DNA of 54,954 nucleotides. Source: Chloroflexota bacterium. Its GTDB lineage: Bacteria; Chloroflexota; Dehalococcoidia; Tepidiformales; Tepidiformaceae. Positions 44,173 through 52,431 of this stretch are shown piece by piece. Numbering within the stretch: the first letter of the stretch is position 1; every line of letters starts with the position of its first letter. A model generated the notes under the pieces. The model was given only the letters and a program-made list of their open reading frames with translations. It was not told the DNA's origin and made no database searches. The position numbers and the translations under genes were made by a program. The stretch spans positions 1-54,954 of the forward strand of contig JAPOQN010000015.1 of the NCBI GenBank assembly GCA_026710655.1, in the 5' to 3' direction.

Positions 44173-45410
44173 CGGCGCCGCTCGCGGGCATCCGCGTGAT
44201 CGACCTGACGATGGTGTGGGCGGGGCCGCTGGGGACGCGCCTGCTGGGAGACTACGGGGCGGAAGTCATCAAGGTGGAGGGGCCGGGCCAGTGGGATCTG
44301 CTGCGGGGGCTGGGGGGCATCCCGCGGACGGAGCCACGCTGGTACAACCGGGCGGCCTACTTCAACCACAACAACCGGAACAAGTACTCGGCGGCCATCG
44401 ACCTGCGGCAGGAAGCGGGGCGGGACCTGCTGCTGAAGCTGCTCGCGGTGAGCGACGTGCTGGTGGAGAACTACCGCGCGAACGTGATGGGTAACCTCGG
44501 GCTGAGCTTCGAGGAGGTGCGGGCGGTGAACCCGCGCATCGTCTACGTCTCGATGCCGGGGCACGGCAAGACCGGTCCGGAGGCGCACTACGTGACCTAC
44601 GGGACGAATGTGGAGCAGCTGGCGGGGCTGGTCTCCATCTCGGGGTATGAGGGCGGGGAGCCGCTCAAGACGGGATTCAGCTACGGCGACCCGACCTCCG
44701 GGATCGCGGTGCCGGCAGCGGTCGCGCTGGGGCTCCAGCAGGTGAAGCGCACGGGCGAAGGGGTACACATCGACATGGCCCAGCGCGAGAACCTGACCGG
44801 GTTCGTGGGCGAGTACCTCGTCGACTACAGCATGAACGGGGAGCTGCGGGCGCCGGCGGGCAACACCCATCCGCGCTTCGCGCCGCACGGGGTCTATCGC
44901 TGCGCGGGCGAGGATCGCTGGGTCACGGTCGCGTGCGAGAGCGATGAGCAGTTTGCGGCGCTCTGCAGGGTGATCCAGCGAGAGGAACTCCTGGAGGATC
45001 CGCGCTTCTCGACGATGGCGGCGCGCAAAGCGAACGAGCGGGCGCTGCACCCGGCTATCGAGGAGTGGACTTCGAAGCGGGGGCACTACGAGGCCATGCA
45101 CATCCTGCAGCGTCACGGAGTGCCTGCGGGGGCCGTGCTGACCATCCCCGAGGTGATGAGCGACCCGCAGCTACGGTCGCGGGGGGCATGGTCGGAGCAG
45201 GTGCATCCGGATGCGGGCACGTGGGAGGTGGAGACGCCCCCGTGGAACCTGACGCGCACGCCGGGCCACGCGCGCCTCCCGGCGCCGGGCTTCGCGGAGC
45301 ACAACGGGTACGTGTTCCGGGACGTGCTGGGGCTCGACGAGGAGGCGATTGCGCGCCTTTACGCCGACGGCGTCACCGCCGACGAGCCGAACGTGCAGTC
45401 GCACACCTAG
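44169..45410 (+). CDS. CaiB/BaiF family III CoA-transferase (second of the module)
   Basis: 413 residues from the GTG at 44169, where GTGA links it to the previous gene. It starts LAGIRVIDLTMVWAGPLGTR, close to the second half of the tandem enzyme at 34160 (both have the NRNK stretch in YFNxxNRNK), and keeps the nucleophile Asp in GEGVHIDMAQREN. It and the CaiB gene at 42524 are distinct in sequence, so they may form a mixed dimer or act on different acids. Its stop overlaps the convergent cyclophilin gene by 4 bases. Confidence 0.93.
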   Translation: MTAPLAGIRVIDLTMVWAGPLGTRLLGDYGAEVIKVEGPGQWDLLRGLGGIPRTEPRWYNRAAYFNHNNRNKYSAAIDLRQEAGRDLLLKLLAVSDVLVENYRANVMGNLGLSFEEVRAVNPRIVYVSMPGHGKTGPEAHYVTYGTNVEQLAGLVSISGYEGGEPLKTGFSYGDPTSGIAVPAAVALGLQQVKRTGEGVHIDMAQRENLTGFVGEYLVDYSMNGELRAPAGNTHPRFAPHGVYRCAGEDRWVTVACESDEQFAALCRVIQREELLEDPRFSTMAARKANERALHPAIEEWTSKRGHYEAMHILQRHGVPAGAVLTIPEVMSDPQLRSRGAWSEQVHPDAGTWEVETPPWNLTRTPGHARLPAPGFAEHNGYVFRDVLGLDEEAIARLYADGVTADEPNVQSHT

Positions 45411-46348
45411 TTGTCGCCGGTCTCGTCCTCAGTTTCGGCATCGCCTTCGGCTTCCGTTTCGTCCTCGGACTCGCCGTCGCCTTCTTCTTCCCCCTCGCCT
45501 TCGGTTTCGGGTTCGGGGGTAGGGGCGTCGGGGTTGGGCGCGCGGGTAATCGTGACGGACTCCATGACATCGCCCTGGACGAGGGCGTTGACGACGTCCA
45601 TGCCCTCGATGACGCGGCCGAAGGGGTAGAAGCGGTCGCGGTTGCCGGCATCGAAGTCGAGCGCTGGGTTGTCCTTCAGGTTGATGAAGAACTGACTCCC
45701 GAAAAACGGCTGGCCTGACCCCTTCGCCATGGCGACGGTGCCAGCCTCGTTGTGCACCTCGTTTGGTTCGTCGAAAGTGTCATAGCCGGGACCACCGTTA
45801 CCCGTGCCTGTCGGGTCGCCGCCCTGGACGACGAAGTTCTCGACGACGCGGTGGAAGACGAGCCCATCGAAATAGCGCTTCTCGGCGAGGAAGACGAAGC
45901 TGTTGACGGTGTTGGGGGCGATGTCGGCGAACAGCTCGATGACGATGTCGCCCTTCGAGGTGGAAATAGTGGCGGTGTAGAGCTCGGCCTCGGGTGCGAT
46001 GACGAATTCGGCGAACTCGAAGTTGCGGACGATCTCGGGGGTAGCGTCGGGGTCGGGTTCGGTCGGCTCGGCGGCGGCCGCATCCTCGGCGGCGGGCACG
46101 GTCGGGAGTTCATCGATGTCGGCGTCCTGGCCCCCATCTGGCAAGAATGCGGCGAGCGAGATGCCGGCAACCATGAGCACCACGCCAACCGCTGCGAATG
46201 TCGCGAGCGCCGCTCGGCCCGTGAAGAGGTTCATGGGGAAGCCGGGCTTGTACGCCTGGCCCTGGCCGCCGCTCACATAGCCGCGCTGACGGCGGGCGCG
46301 CTGGCCCCTGTGCTGCTGCTGACGCTGGCGTCGACGGTTAGGAGGCAT
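45407..46348 (-). CDS. Membrane-anchored cyclophilin-type peptidyl-prolyl isomerase
   Basis: 313 residues. A basic Gln-rich start (MPPNRRRQRQQQHRGQRARR) is followed by one helix (ALATFAAVGVVLMVAGISLAA), an acidic linker and a cyclophilin domain (FDGLVFHRVVENFVVQGGDP, GSQFFINLKDNPALD, FGRVIEGMDVVNAL). The C-terminal 40 residues are almost all Glu, Asp, Gly and Thr. The catalytic Arg (FHRV) is present, and the usual cyclophilin Trp is not obvious. It probably folds proteins outside the membrane. The acidic tail is unusual. Confidence 0.92.
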   Translation of the reverse strand: MPPNRRRQRQQQHRGQRARRQRGYVSGGQGQAYKPGFPMNLFTGRAALATFAAVGVVLMVAGISLAAFLPDGGQDADIDELPTVPAAEDAAAAEPTEPDPDATPEIVRNFEFAEFVIAPEAELYTATISTSKGDIVIELFADIAPNTVNSFVFLAEKRYFDGLVFHRVVENFVVQGGDPTGTGNGGPGYDTFDEPNEVHNEAGTVAMAKGSGQPFFGSQFFINLKDNPALDFDAGNRDRFYPFGRVIEGMDVVNALVQGDVMESVTITRAPNPDAPTPEPETEGEGEEEGDGESEDETEAEGDAETEDETGDN

Positions 46349-46398
46349 GGCGGCCCCGCGAGTGTGGTCGTGTAGTTGGTGTCATCGCTGCGGCTGCG

Positions 46399-46404
46399 AG
46401 TATA
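46399..46404 (-). promoter_or_regulatory. Candidate -10 box of the cyclophilin gene
   Basis: TATACT on the minus strand, 50 bases before the ATG at 46348, in the 87-base gap after murE. No good -35 seen. Confidence 0.3.
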
Positions 46405-46435
46405 CGAAGGCGACGGCTAGGCGAAACTTGCGGCC

Positions 46436-47983
46436 TCAGGCGCCGGTGTGGCCGAGCTTCGCGAGCTCCTCGCGTGTGACCTCGCGGTCGTCCCAGGGGA
46501 TGGACTCGCCACCGAGCTCGATGGAGCGCTCGTGGCCCTTGCCACAGATGACGACACTGTCGCCGGGCTGGGCGCGGGCGAGGGCGGCGGCGATGGCCTC
46601 GCGGCGGTCCTCGACCTCGATGAAGTGCCGCCCGCGCACGCGTCCGGCCTCCTCGGCGTGCCTCCCGATTTCGCGGACGATGGTGGTAGGGTCCTCGCCG
46701 CGGGGGTCCTCGTTCGTGAACACGGCGAAGTCGGCGCCCTCGGCAGCGGCACGGCCGACGCCGAAGCGCCGGCCGGGGTCACGCTCGCCGGCGGCGCCGG
46801 CAACGATGATGAGATCGCGATCGGCGAGCTCGCGCAGGACGGAGAGCACCTTGCGCACGGAGTCGCCGGTGTGGGCGTAGTCGACAACGACGCTGAAGGG
46901 CTGGCCCACGTCGATGCGTTCCAGGCGGCCGGGGACGCCGTGGCAGGCGGCGAGACCGCGGCCAATGGCTTCGGGGTCGATGCCGGCGGCGGTGGCGGCC
47001 CCAGCGGCGGCGAGGGCGTTGGCGACGTTGAAGAGGGCGGGCATCCGGATCTCAGTGCCGACCTCCGCACCCGGGAGGGCGAGGCGGAAGCGGCTGCTGT
47101 CGGCATGCAGCTCGATGTGGCGGGCGGTGACGTCGACGCCGGGTGTCTCAAGGCCGTAGCGGATGGCGCGTTGCGAGGTGAGCCCGAGGAGGTAGCTGAC
47201 GGATGGGTCGTCGGCGTTGGCGACGGCAGCGCGGGCGGGGCCGCCGGGGCGGGCGGGGGTGCGATCGAGGGCGGCGAAGAGCTTGCCCTTGGCTTCGCGG
47301 TAGGCCTCGAAGCTCTCGTGGAAGTCGAGGTGGTCACCGGTCAGGTTCGTGAGGACGGCGATGTCGAAGGCGACCTCGTCGAGGCGGTGGAGGGCGAGAC
47401 CGTGGCTCGTCGCCTCGACGATGGCGTACTCGCAGCCGGCATCGACCATGGCGCGGAGGAGGCGCTGGACCTCGGGCGCCTCGGGGGTGGTCATGCGGGC
47501 GGTGTGGCTGTCGATGTCGGTGCCGGGCACGTAGGCATCGACCGTCCCCAGGCGGCCAACACGGGCGCCCGCAGCCTTGAGGATGGCGGTCAGGAGATAG
47601 GCCGTGGTGGTCTTGCCGTCGGTGCCGGTGATGCCGATGACGGTGAGCTCGCGGCCGGGGTGGCCGTGGAGGGCTGCGGCGGCCTGGGCGAGCGCGACGC
47701 GGGTGTCGTCGACGGCGACGATGGGCTGGTCGCCGGGGAGGTGGCGCCAGGTGCCGCGGCGGCCGCGCTCGACGACGACGGCGGCGGCGCCGGCGCCGAG
47801 CGCATCGACGAGGAAAGCGTGGCCATCGACGGTGAAGCCGGGCACGGCGACGAAGAGGGCGCCGTGCTCGACGCGCCGGGAGTCGTGCTCGACGTGCTCG
47901 ATGACGGCGTCGCCATCGCCACGCACAAGCTCGGCGCCGGGGAGCTCCTCGATGAGCGATGCAAGTACACGAGCGTCACTCAT
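46436..47983 (-). CDS. murE: UDP-N-acetylmuramyl-tripeptide synthetase (MurE)
   Basis: 515 residues with the three Mur ligase domains. It adds the third amino acid to the peptidoglycan stem peptide. The ATP loop GITGTDGKTTTAYLL is near residue 115, and the substrate-binding HLDFHESFEAYREAKGKLF motif includes the Lys that is carbamylated in Mur ligases. The selectivity motif, DNPR in meso-DAP enzymes, reads EDPR (TNEDPRGEDP), so the third residue may not be meso-DAP; L-ornithine, known in other Chloroflexota, is possible. The gene shows that this organism makes peptidoglycan, unlike Dehalococcoides. Confidence 0.93.
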   Translation of the reverse strand: MSDARVLASLIEELPGAELVRGDGDAVIEHVEHDSRRVEHGALFVAVPGFTVDGHAFLVDALGAGAAAVVVERGRRGTWRHLPGDQPIVAVDDTRVALAQAAAALHGHPGRELTVIGITGTDGKTTTAYLLTAILKAAGARVGRLGTVDAYVPGTDIDSHTARMTTPEAPEVQRLLRAMVDAGCEYAIVEATSHGLALHRLDEVAFDIAVLTNLTGDHLDFHESFEAYREAKGKLFAALDRTPARPGGPARAAVANADDPSVSYLLGLTSQRAIRYGLETPGVDVTARHIELHADSSRFRLALPGAEVGTEIRMPALFNVANALAAAGAATAAGIDPEAIGRGLAACHGVPGRLERIDVGQPFSVVVDYAHTGDSVRKVLSVLRELADRDLIIVAGAAGERDPGRRFGVGRAAAEGADFAVFTNEDPRGEDPTTIVREIGRHAEEAGRVRGRHFIEVEDRREAIAAALARAQPGDSVVICGKGHERSIELGGESIPWDDREVTREELAKLGHTGA

Positions 47984-48007
47984 AGGTCGCGTCCGGCGCC
48001 GAGCGTC

Positions 48008-48610
48008 TCAACTGTCGGCATCAAGGGTACGGTACACATCAAGAAAGTTCGTAAGGATGCGGGCGGTTGCGCCCCAGATGAGGTGCTCGCCCCAGCGGTA
48101 GGAGGGGAGGACGACGCGGCGGCCGTCGACCTCGCGCACGTCGTCGACGAGGGTGGCGGCGTCGGTGAGGTGGTCGAAGGGCACCTCGAGGAGCGAGGCC
48201 ACCTCGCGCGGGGCGAAGCGAAAGGGGTAGGGCCACTTCCGCAGCCAGCCGACGAAGGGGCGCACGCGGAAGTCGCTGATCGTCCAGATCTCATCGATCT
48301 CGCCCAGCAGATCGACATCCTCGGGCGCGACACCGACCTCCTCGTGGGTCTCGCGCAGGGCGGTGAAGGCGGCGCCGTCGTCACCGTCGTCGCGGGCGCC
48401 CCCCGGAAAGCTGATCTGGCCCTTGTGGTGCTCGACCTGGTGGGAACGTTCCTGGAAGAGCAGGTGGATGCCGTCGTCGCGTTCGTAGAGCAGGAGCAGC
48501 ACGGCGGCGGGCTTTGCCTCACGACGGTCGCTGCGGCCGGGTTCGTACAGGGCGAGCGCGTCCCGCAACTGCTCCCTGAGCGAGGCCTGGGTGCGTTCCT
48601 TGATGGCCAT
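48008..48610 (-). CDS. Nudix hydrolase, CoA pyrophosphatase-like
   Basis: 200 residues. The Nudix box is GGARDDGDDGAAFTALRETH followed by EEVG, with the REtHEE core intact and Asp where the first Glu is normally found. The upstream sequence QERSHQVEHHKGQISFPGG fits the NudL/CoA pyrophosphatase branch (UPF0035 motif), which cleaves CoA and acyl-CoA. The later part (HLTDAATLVDDVREVDGRRV, YRWGEHLIWGATARIL) matches that branch too. It lies between hisB and murE with gaps on both sides. Confidence 0.88.
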   Translation of the reverse strand: MAIKERTQASLREQLRDALALYEPGRSDRREAKPAAVLLLLYERDDGIHLLFQERSHQVEHHKGQISFPGGARDDGDDGAAFTALRETHEEVGVAPEDVDLLGEIDEIWTISDFRVRPFVGWLRKWPYPFRFAPREVASLLEVPFDHLTDAATLVDDVREVDGRRVVLPSYRWGEHLIWGATARILTNFLDVYRTLDADS

Positions 48611-48675
48611 GCTGTTGACTCGCGGGGCATGGTCAACGGGCCCGGGCGGGCTGTCAACGCCCGGCCAACGTGCGG
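48611..48675 (-). promoter_or_regulatory. Gap before the Nudix gene with three GTTGAC/GTCAAC copies
   Basis: GTTGAC (48614-48619) and GTCAAC (48632-48637 and 48653-48658). Read on the minus strand, the last gives TTGACA as a -35, followed by a 17-base spacer and a poor -10 (GACCAT). Confidence 0.3.
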
Positions 48676-49269
48676 TCAGAGTGCGCCCTTGGTCGACGGC
48701 ACGTCGCCGCCGCGGCGGGGGTCGACGCGGGTGGCGGCATCGAGGGCGCGGGCGAGGGCCTTGAAGCAGGCCTCAGCCTTGTGGTGATCGTTGGCGCCGG
48801 CGAGGGTGCGAACGTGCAGGTTCGCGCCGAGCGAAGAGGCGAACGACTCGAGGAAATGCCCGAGCAGGTCGGCGGGCAGTTCCCCGACGGTTCGGCCGAG
48901 GAGGCGCAGGTCGAGCTCGGCGTAGGGCCGGCCGCTAAGGTCGACCGCGGCGAAGGCGAGGGCCTCGTCGAGGGGCATGTGGGCGGAGCCGGCGCGAACG
49001 ATGCCGCCCTTGTCGCCAAGGGCTTCGCGAAAGGCCTCGCCGAGCGCAAGGGCGGTGTCCTCGACGGTGTGGTGGGCGTCGACGTGGAGGTCGCCTTTCG
49101 CCTCAATGGCGACATCGAAGACGCCGTGCTTGGCAATGTGGCTGAGCATATGGTCGAAGAAGCCGAGGCCCGTCGCGATCTCGAACTGGCCGCTGCCATC
49201 GAGGTCAAGGGTGATGGCGATGGTCGTCTCGGCGGTCTCACGGGTGACGGTGGCGCGTCGCACACTCAT
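48676..49269 (-). CDS. hisB: Imidazoleglycerol-phosphate dehydratase
   Basis: 197 residues from the ATG at 49269; the frame continues upstream as a shadow of hisC. It carries out the dehydration step of histidine synthesis with two Mn ions. The metal motifs FFDHMLSHIAKHG and DAHHTVED, and their repeats DLLGHFLESF and NDHHKAEACFKALARAL, are complete. It is the single-domain form without the phosphatase domain. It overlaps hisC by 4 bases and ends the visible his operon. Confidence 0.96.
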   Translation of the reverse strand: MSVRRATVTRETAETTIAITLDLDGSGQFEIATGLGFFDHMLSHIAKHGVFDVAIEAKGDLHVDAHHTVEDTALALGEAFREALGDKGGIVRAGSAHMPLDEALAFAAVDLSGRPYAELDLRLLGRTVGELPADLLGHFLESFASSLGANLHVRTLAGANDHHKAEACFKALARALDAATRVDPRRGGDVPSTKGAL

Positions 49270-50345
49270 CGGGGGGCGACCTCCTTGAGGGCGTCGAGCA
49301 GGCGGTCGGTGTCCTGCGGGCGTCCGGCGCTGATGCGGAGCTTGTTGGCGAGGTCGGGGCGATCGTAGCGGCGCACGAGGACGCCGCGCTCCCGCAGCGC
49401 GGCCGCGATCTCGCCGGAGTCGCCCGCAGTCACGTCGAAGAGCACGAAGTTGGCGTCGGAGGGATGGGGTTCGAGCCAACCGAGGGCCCCGACCTCGCGC
49501 GTGAGGCGGTCGCGCTCGGCGACGATGGCGCGCACGCTCGCCAAGAGCTCGTCGCGGTGGGCGAGCGCGGCGCGCGCGGCGGCGTCACCGGCAGCGTTCA
49601 CGTTGTAGGGCTGCTTGATGGCGAGCATCGGTTCCACGAGGTCAGCGTGCGCGACAGCGTAGCCAACGCGCAAGCCGGCGAGGCCGGCCCACTTGCTGAA
49701 GGTGCGCATGACGACGAGGTTCGGGTGGGCACCGAGAAGCGGGACGGCGCTCGTGCCGGCGAACTCGGCATAGGCCTCGTCGACGACGATCAGCGCGTCG
49801 AGGGCACAGAGCGCCTCTATCTCCTCAAGGCCGGCGGCGTTCCCCGTGGGGTTGTTGGGTGAGGCGACGAAGACGACGCCCGCGTCGTCGTCGACGGCGG
49901 CGCGGAGACCGGGGAGGTCGAGCCCGTAGCCGGCGGTGCGGGGCACCTCGATGTGGCGCATTCCTGCGATGCCGCTGAGGAAGCTGTACATGCCGAAGGT
50001 GGGGGTGGCCGTGGCGGTGGCGGCGGGGAGGGTGAGGCGCAGGACGACGTCGAGGAGATCGTCCGATCCGGTACCGGCGACGACCTGCTCGGGGCGGACA
50101 TCGAGGTAGGCGGCGATATCGGCGCGGAGGGCGGTCTGGTCGGGGTCGGGGTAGATGTGGAGGGGGGCGGCAGCGGCGGCGGCGCGGACGGCCTCGGGGG
50201 CGCCGTAGAGGTTCTCGTTGGCGTCGAGCTTAACGAGCTGGTCGACGGGCACGCCGATCTCCTCGGCGAGCACCTCAAGGGGCTGCACGGGCGCGTAGTG
50301 CGCGAGATCGTCAATGTCGTCGCGGAGGTAGCGGCGGGGGTTCAC
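49266..50345 (-). CDS. hisC: Histidinol-phosphate aminotransferase
   Basis: 359 residues from the GTG at 50345. A PLP aminotransferase of fold type I: LDANENLYGAPEAVR near the start, VFVASPNNPTGNAAG, VDEAYAEFAG, and the PLP lysine in RTFSKWAGLAGLRVGY. It converts imidazole-acetol phosphate to histidinol phosphate. It lies 11 bases after hisD and overlaps hisB by 4 bases. Confidence 0.96.
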   Translation of the reverse strand: MNPRRYLRDDIDDLAHYAPVQPLEVLAEEIGVPVDQLVKLDANENLYGAPEAVRAAAAAAPLHIYPDPDQTALRADIAAYLDVRPEQVVAGTGSDDLLDVVLRLTLPAATATATPTFGMYSFLSGIAGMRHIEVPRTAGYGLDLPGLRAAVDDDAGVVFVASPNNPTGNAAGLEEIEALCALDALIVVDEAYAEFAGTSAVPLLGAHPNLVVMRTFSKWAGLAGLRVGYAVAHADLVEPMLAIKQPYNVNAAGDAAARAALAHRDELLASVRAIVAERDRLTREVGALGWLEPHPSDANFVLFDVTAGDSGEIAAALRERGVLVRRYDRPDLANKLRISAGRPQDTDRLLDALKEVAPR

Positions 50346-50356
50346 GGAGCGGCTCG

Positions 50357-51682
50357 CTAACGGCCCTGGAGGCGGCGCTCGACAGAGGCGGCGTGGCCGC
50401 CAAGCCCTTCGGCGCGGGCGATGATGCGGGCGGCCTCGGCGAGCTCCTCGACCTCCTCGACGGGGATGTTCACGAGGCTGACCGTCTTGAGGAAGTCGCT
50501 CACACCGAGGGGCGAGCTCCAGCGCGCGCTGCCGCCGGTCGGCATCGTGTGGCTGGGGCCGGCGGTGTAGTCGCCGACCGCCTCGGGCGAGCCTTCGCCG
50601 AGGAAGAGGCCACCGGCGTTTCGTACCTTCATGGCGTAGGCCGTGGGGTTCTCGACGATGAGACAGAGGTGCTCGGGGGCGTACTCGTTGGCGAGCTCGA
50701 TGGCGTGGTCGACGTCGTTCACGAGGACGCAGCCGCCGCGCGTCTCGATGGCCTCGTTCGCGATCTTGCCGCGTTCGAGGTCGCGGAGTTGGCGGCGGAT
50801 GGCGGCGCCGACCTGTTCGGCGAGGTGGTGCGAAGGGGTCAGCAGGATGGGGCTGGCGAGGCGGTCGTGCTCCGCCTGGGCGAGCAGATCGGAGGCGACC
50901 ATCTCGGGGTCGGCGCTCTCATCGGCGATGATCATGGTCTCGGTGGGGCCGTAGACCGCGTCGATTCCGACATCGCCGAACACCTGCTTCTTGGCGAGGG
51001 TGACGAAGAGGTTGCCGGGCCCGCAGATCTTGTCGACCTTGGGGATGGTCTCGGTGCCGTAGGCGAGGGCGGCGATGGCCTGGGCGCCCCCCGCCTTGAA
51101 GACGCCGTCGACGCCCGCGATCTCGGCGGCCACGAGCTTGACCGGGGGCACGGAGCCATCGGGGAGGACGGGGCTGGCGAGGTAGACCTCGTCAACGCCG
51201 GCGATACGGGCGGGGATCGCGCACATGAGCACAGTGCTGGGGAGGGGCGCGGCGGTGCCGGGCACGTAGATGGCGGCGCGTTCGATCGCGCGCGTGAGCT
51301 GGCCGAGGCCGTTCAGCTGGAAATCGACGAAAGCGCCGCGCAGCTGCTGCTCGTGGTAGGTGCGGATGCGGCCGGCGGCGAAGGTGAGCGCCTCGATGAC
51401 TTCGGCGGCGACGGACTCGTGGGCGGCCCGCATCTCCTCTTCGGAGACGCGCAGGTCCTCTACCTGAGCGCCGTCGATGCGGCCGTTGTAGTAGCGCACG
51501 GCGTTATCGCCGTCCTCGCGGACGTCGCGGAGGATGCGCCGAACGACCTCGTCGGGCTCCAGCTCCTTGCCGAAGGTGCGGAAGGTGGTCTCGCGGACCT
51601 CAAGGGGCAGCTCACCGGTCCCGAGGGAGGTGCGGGCGAGGAGCGTGCGGCGAGCCTCCTCGGCGTTCCGGATGATCCTCAT
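50357..51682 (-). CDS. hisD: Histidinol dehydrogenase
   Basis: 441 residues. It oxidises histidinol to histidine in two NAD-dependent steps. Signature stretches are [56 protein letters not shown] and [15 protein letters not shown], with the zinc-binding His near the C-terminus in [15 protein letters not shown]. The ATG overlaps the stop of the upstream phospholipase-like gene (ATGA). Confidence 0.97.
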   Translation of the reverse strand: MRIIRNAEEARRTLLARTSLGTGELPLEVRETTFRTFGKELEPDEVVRRILRDVREDGDNAVRYYNGRIDGAQVEDLRVSEEEMRAAHESVAAEVIEALTFAAGRIRTYHEQQLRGAFVDFQLNGLGQLTRAIERAAIYVPGTAAPLPSTVLMCAIPARIAGVDEVYLASPVLPDGSVPPVKLVAAEIAGVDGVFKAGGAQAIAALAYGTETIPKVDKICGPGNLFVTLAKKQVFGDVGIDAVYGPTETMIIADESADPEMVASDLLAQAEHDRLASPILLTPSHHLAEQVGAAIRRQLRDLERGKIANEAIETRGGCVLVNDVDHAIELANEYAPEHLCLIVENPTAYAMKVRNAGGLFLGEGSPEAVGDYTAGPSHTMPTGGSARWSSPLGVSDFLKTVSLVNIPVEEVEELAEAARIIARAEGLGGHAASVERRLQGR

Positions 51683-52431
51683 TCGAGGTACCTCGCGACG
51701 GCGGCGGCTGCGGCCTCGGTGGAGCGCTCGATGAAGGCGTCAACCTCCGCGCTCGTCACGTGGCCGATTGTCTCACCGAGCAGGTCGGGGAGCGAATCGA
51801 GGAAACCCGAGAGCTCGCCCTCGGAGTCGTCGACGCCGCTGCGGCGGAGGTGGTTCTCGATCATGCCGCGGGCGCGGTCCCAATCCATGCCGCGGGCGGC
51901 GATGTCGCAGGCGACGACGCGCCAGCGCTCCAGCGTCTCGGCGTCGACGAAGCCGGCGTCGATGGTGTCGATGGTGCAGGCGAGGGCGTCGCAGAGGTCG
52001 GCGCGGAGCTCGGGGTCGCCGTGGGCGCGTTCGAGGTCGAACTGGAGGAGGCGGTCCATGACGTTGGCGCGGAGGGGGCCGCCCATCGTGTCATGGGGGT
52101 AGAAGAAGCGGCGGTAGACGCCCGTTATGTACTGTTCGTCGAGCACGAGGTGGGTGAGGTAGCCGGCGACGAAGGCGCGCGTCTCCTCGTTCAGGCGGGC
52201 GGGGTCGGCGAGGCGCCCGTGGGCCTGGAAGAAACCGGCGACGGAGTCCTGGTGGTCGAACACGGAGAGGTCGAAGAAGTGGGTCGTGCGGCGGTCGGCA
52301 CGGGTGAGGATGCGGATGTCGGGGGCTGTCGCCCCGAGCAGGTAGTGGCCCGACTCGACAGGCAGGGAGTCTTCGGGAAGGGCCTCGCCGAGCCGCCGGG
52401 CGAGGATCATGTGGAGGGTGATGGGCGGCAT
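51679..52431 (-). CDS. Zinc-dependent phospholipase C-like protein within the his operon
   Basis: 250 residues from the ATG at 52431; upstream frame is a shadow of hisG. The N-terminal His (ITLHMILARRLGEALPE), GHYLLGATAPDIRIL, THFFDLSVFDHQD and the motif FVAGYLTHLVLDEQYITGVY match the zinc-dependent phospholipase C / S1-P1 nuclease-like fold, in which these His and Asp residues bind metal. It shares a base with the hisG stop (TGATG) and overlaps the hisD start, so it is made with the his enzymes. A role in histidine synthesis is not known for this family. Confidence 0.78.
   Translation of the reverse strand: MPPITLHMILARRLGEALPEDSLPVESGHYLLGATAPDIRILTRADRRTTHFFDLSVFDHQDSVAGFFQAHGRLADPARLNEETRAFVAGYLTHLVLDEQYITGVYRRFFYPHDTMGGPLRANVMDRLLQFDLERAHGDPELRADLCDALACTIDTIDAGFVDAETLERWRVVACDIAARGMDWDRARGMIENHLRRSGVDDSEGELSGFLDSLPDLLGETIGHVTSAEVDAFIERSTEAAAAAVARYLE

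Noticed and set aside
46448..48787. A 779-codon plus-strand frame opposite murE and the Nudix gene
   Set aside because: Antisense shadow; murE and Nudix motifs on the minus strand are intact.
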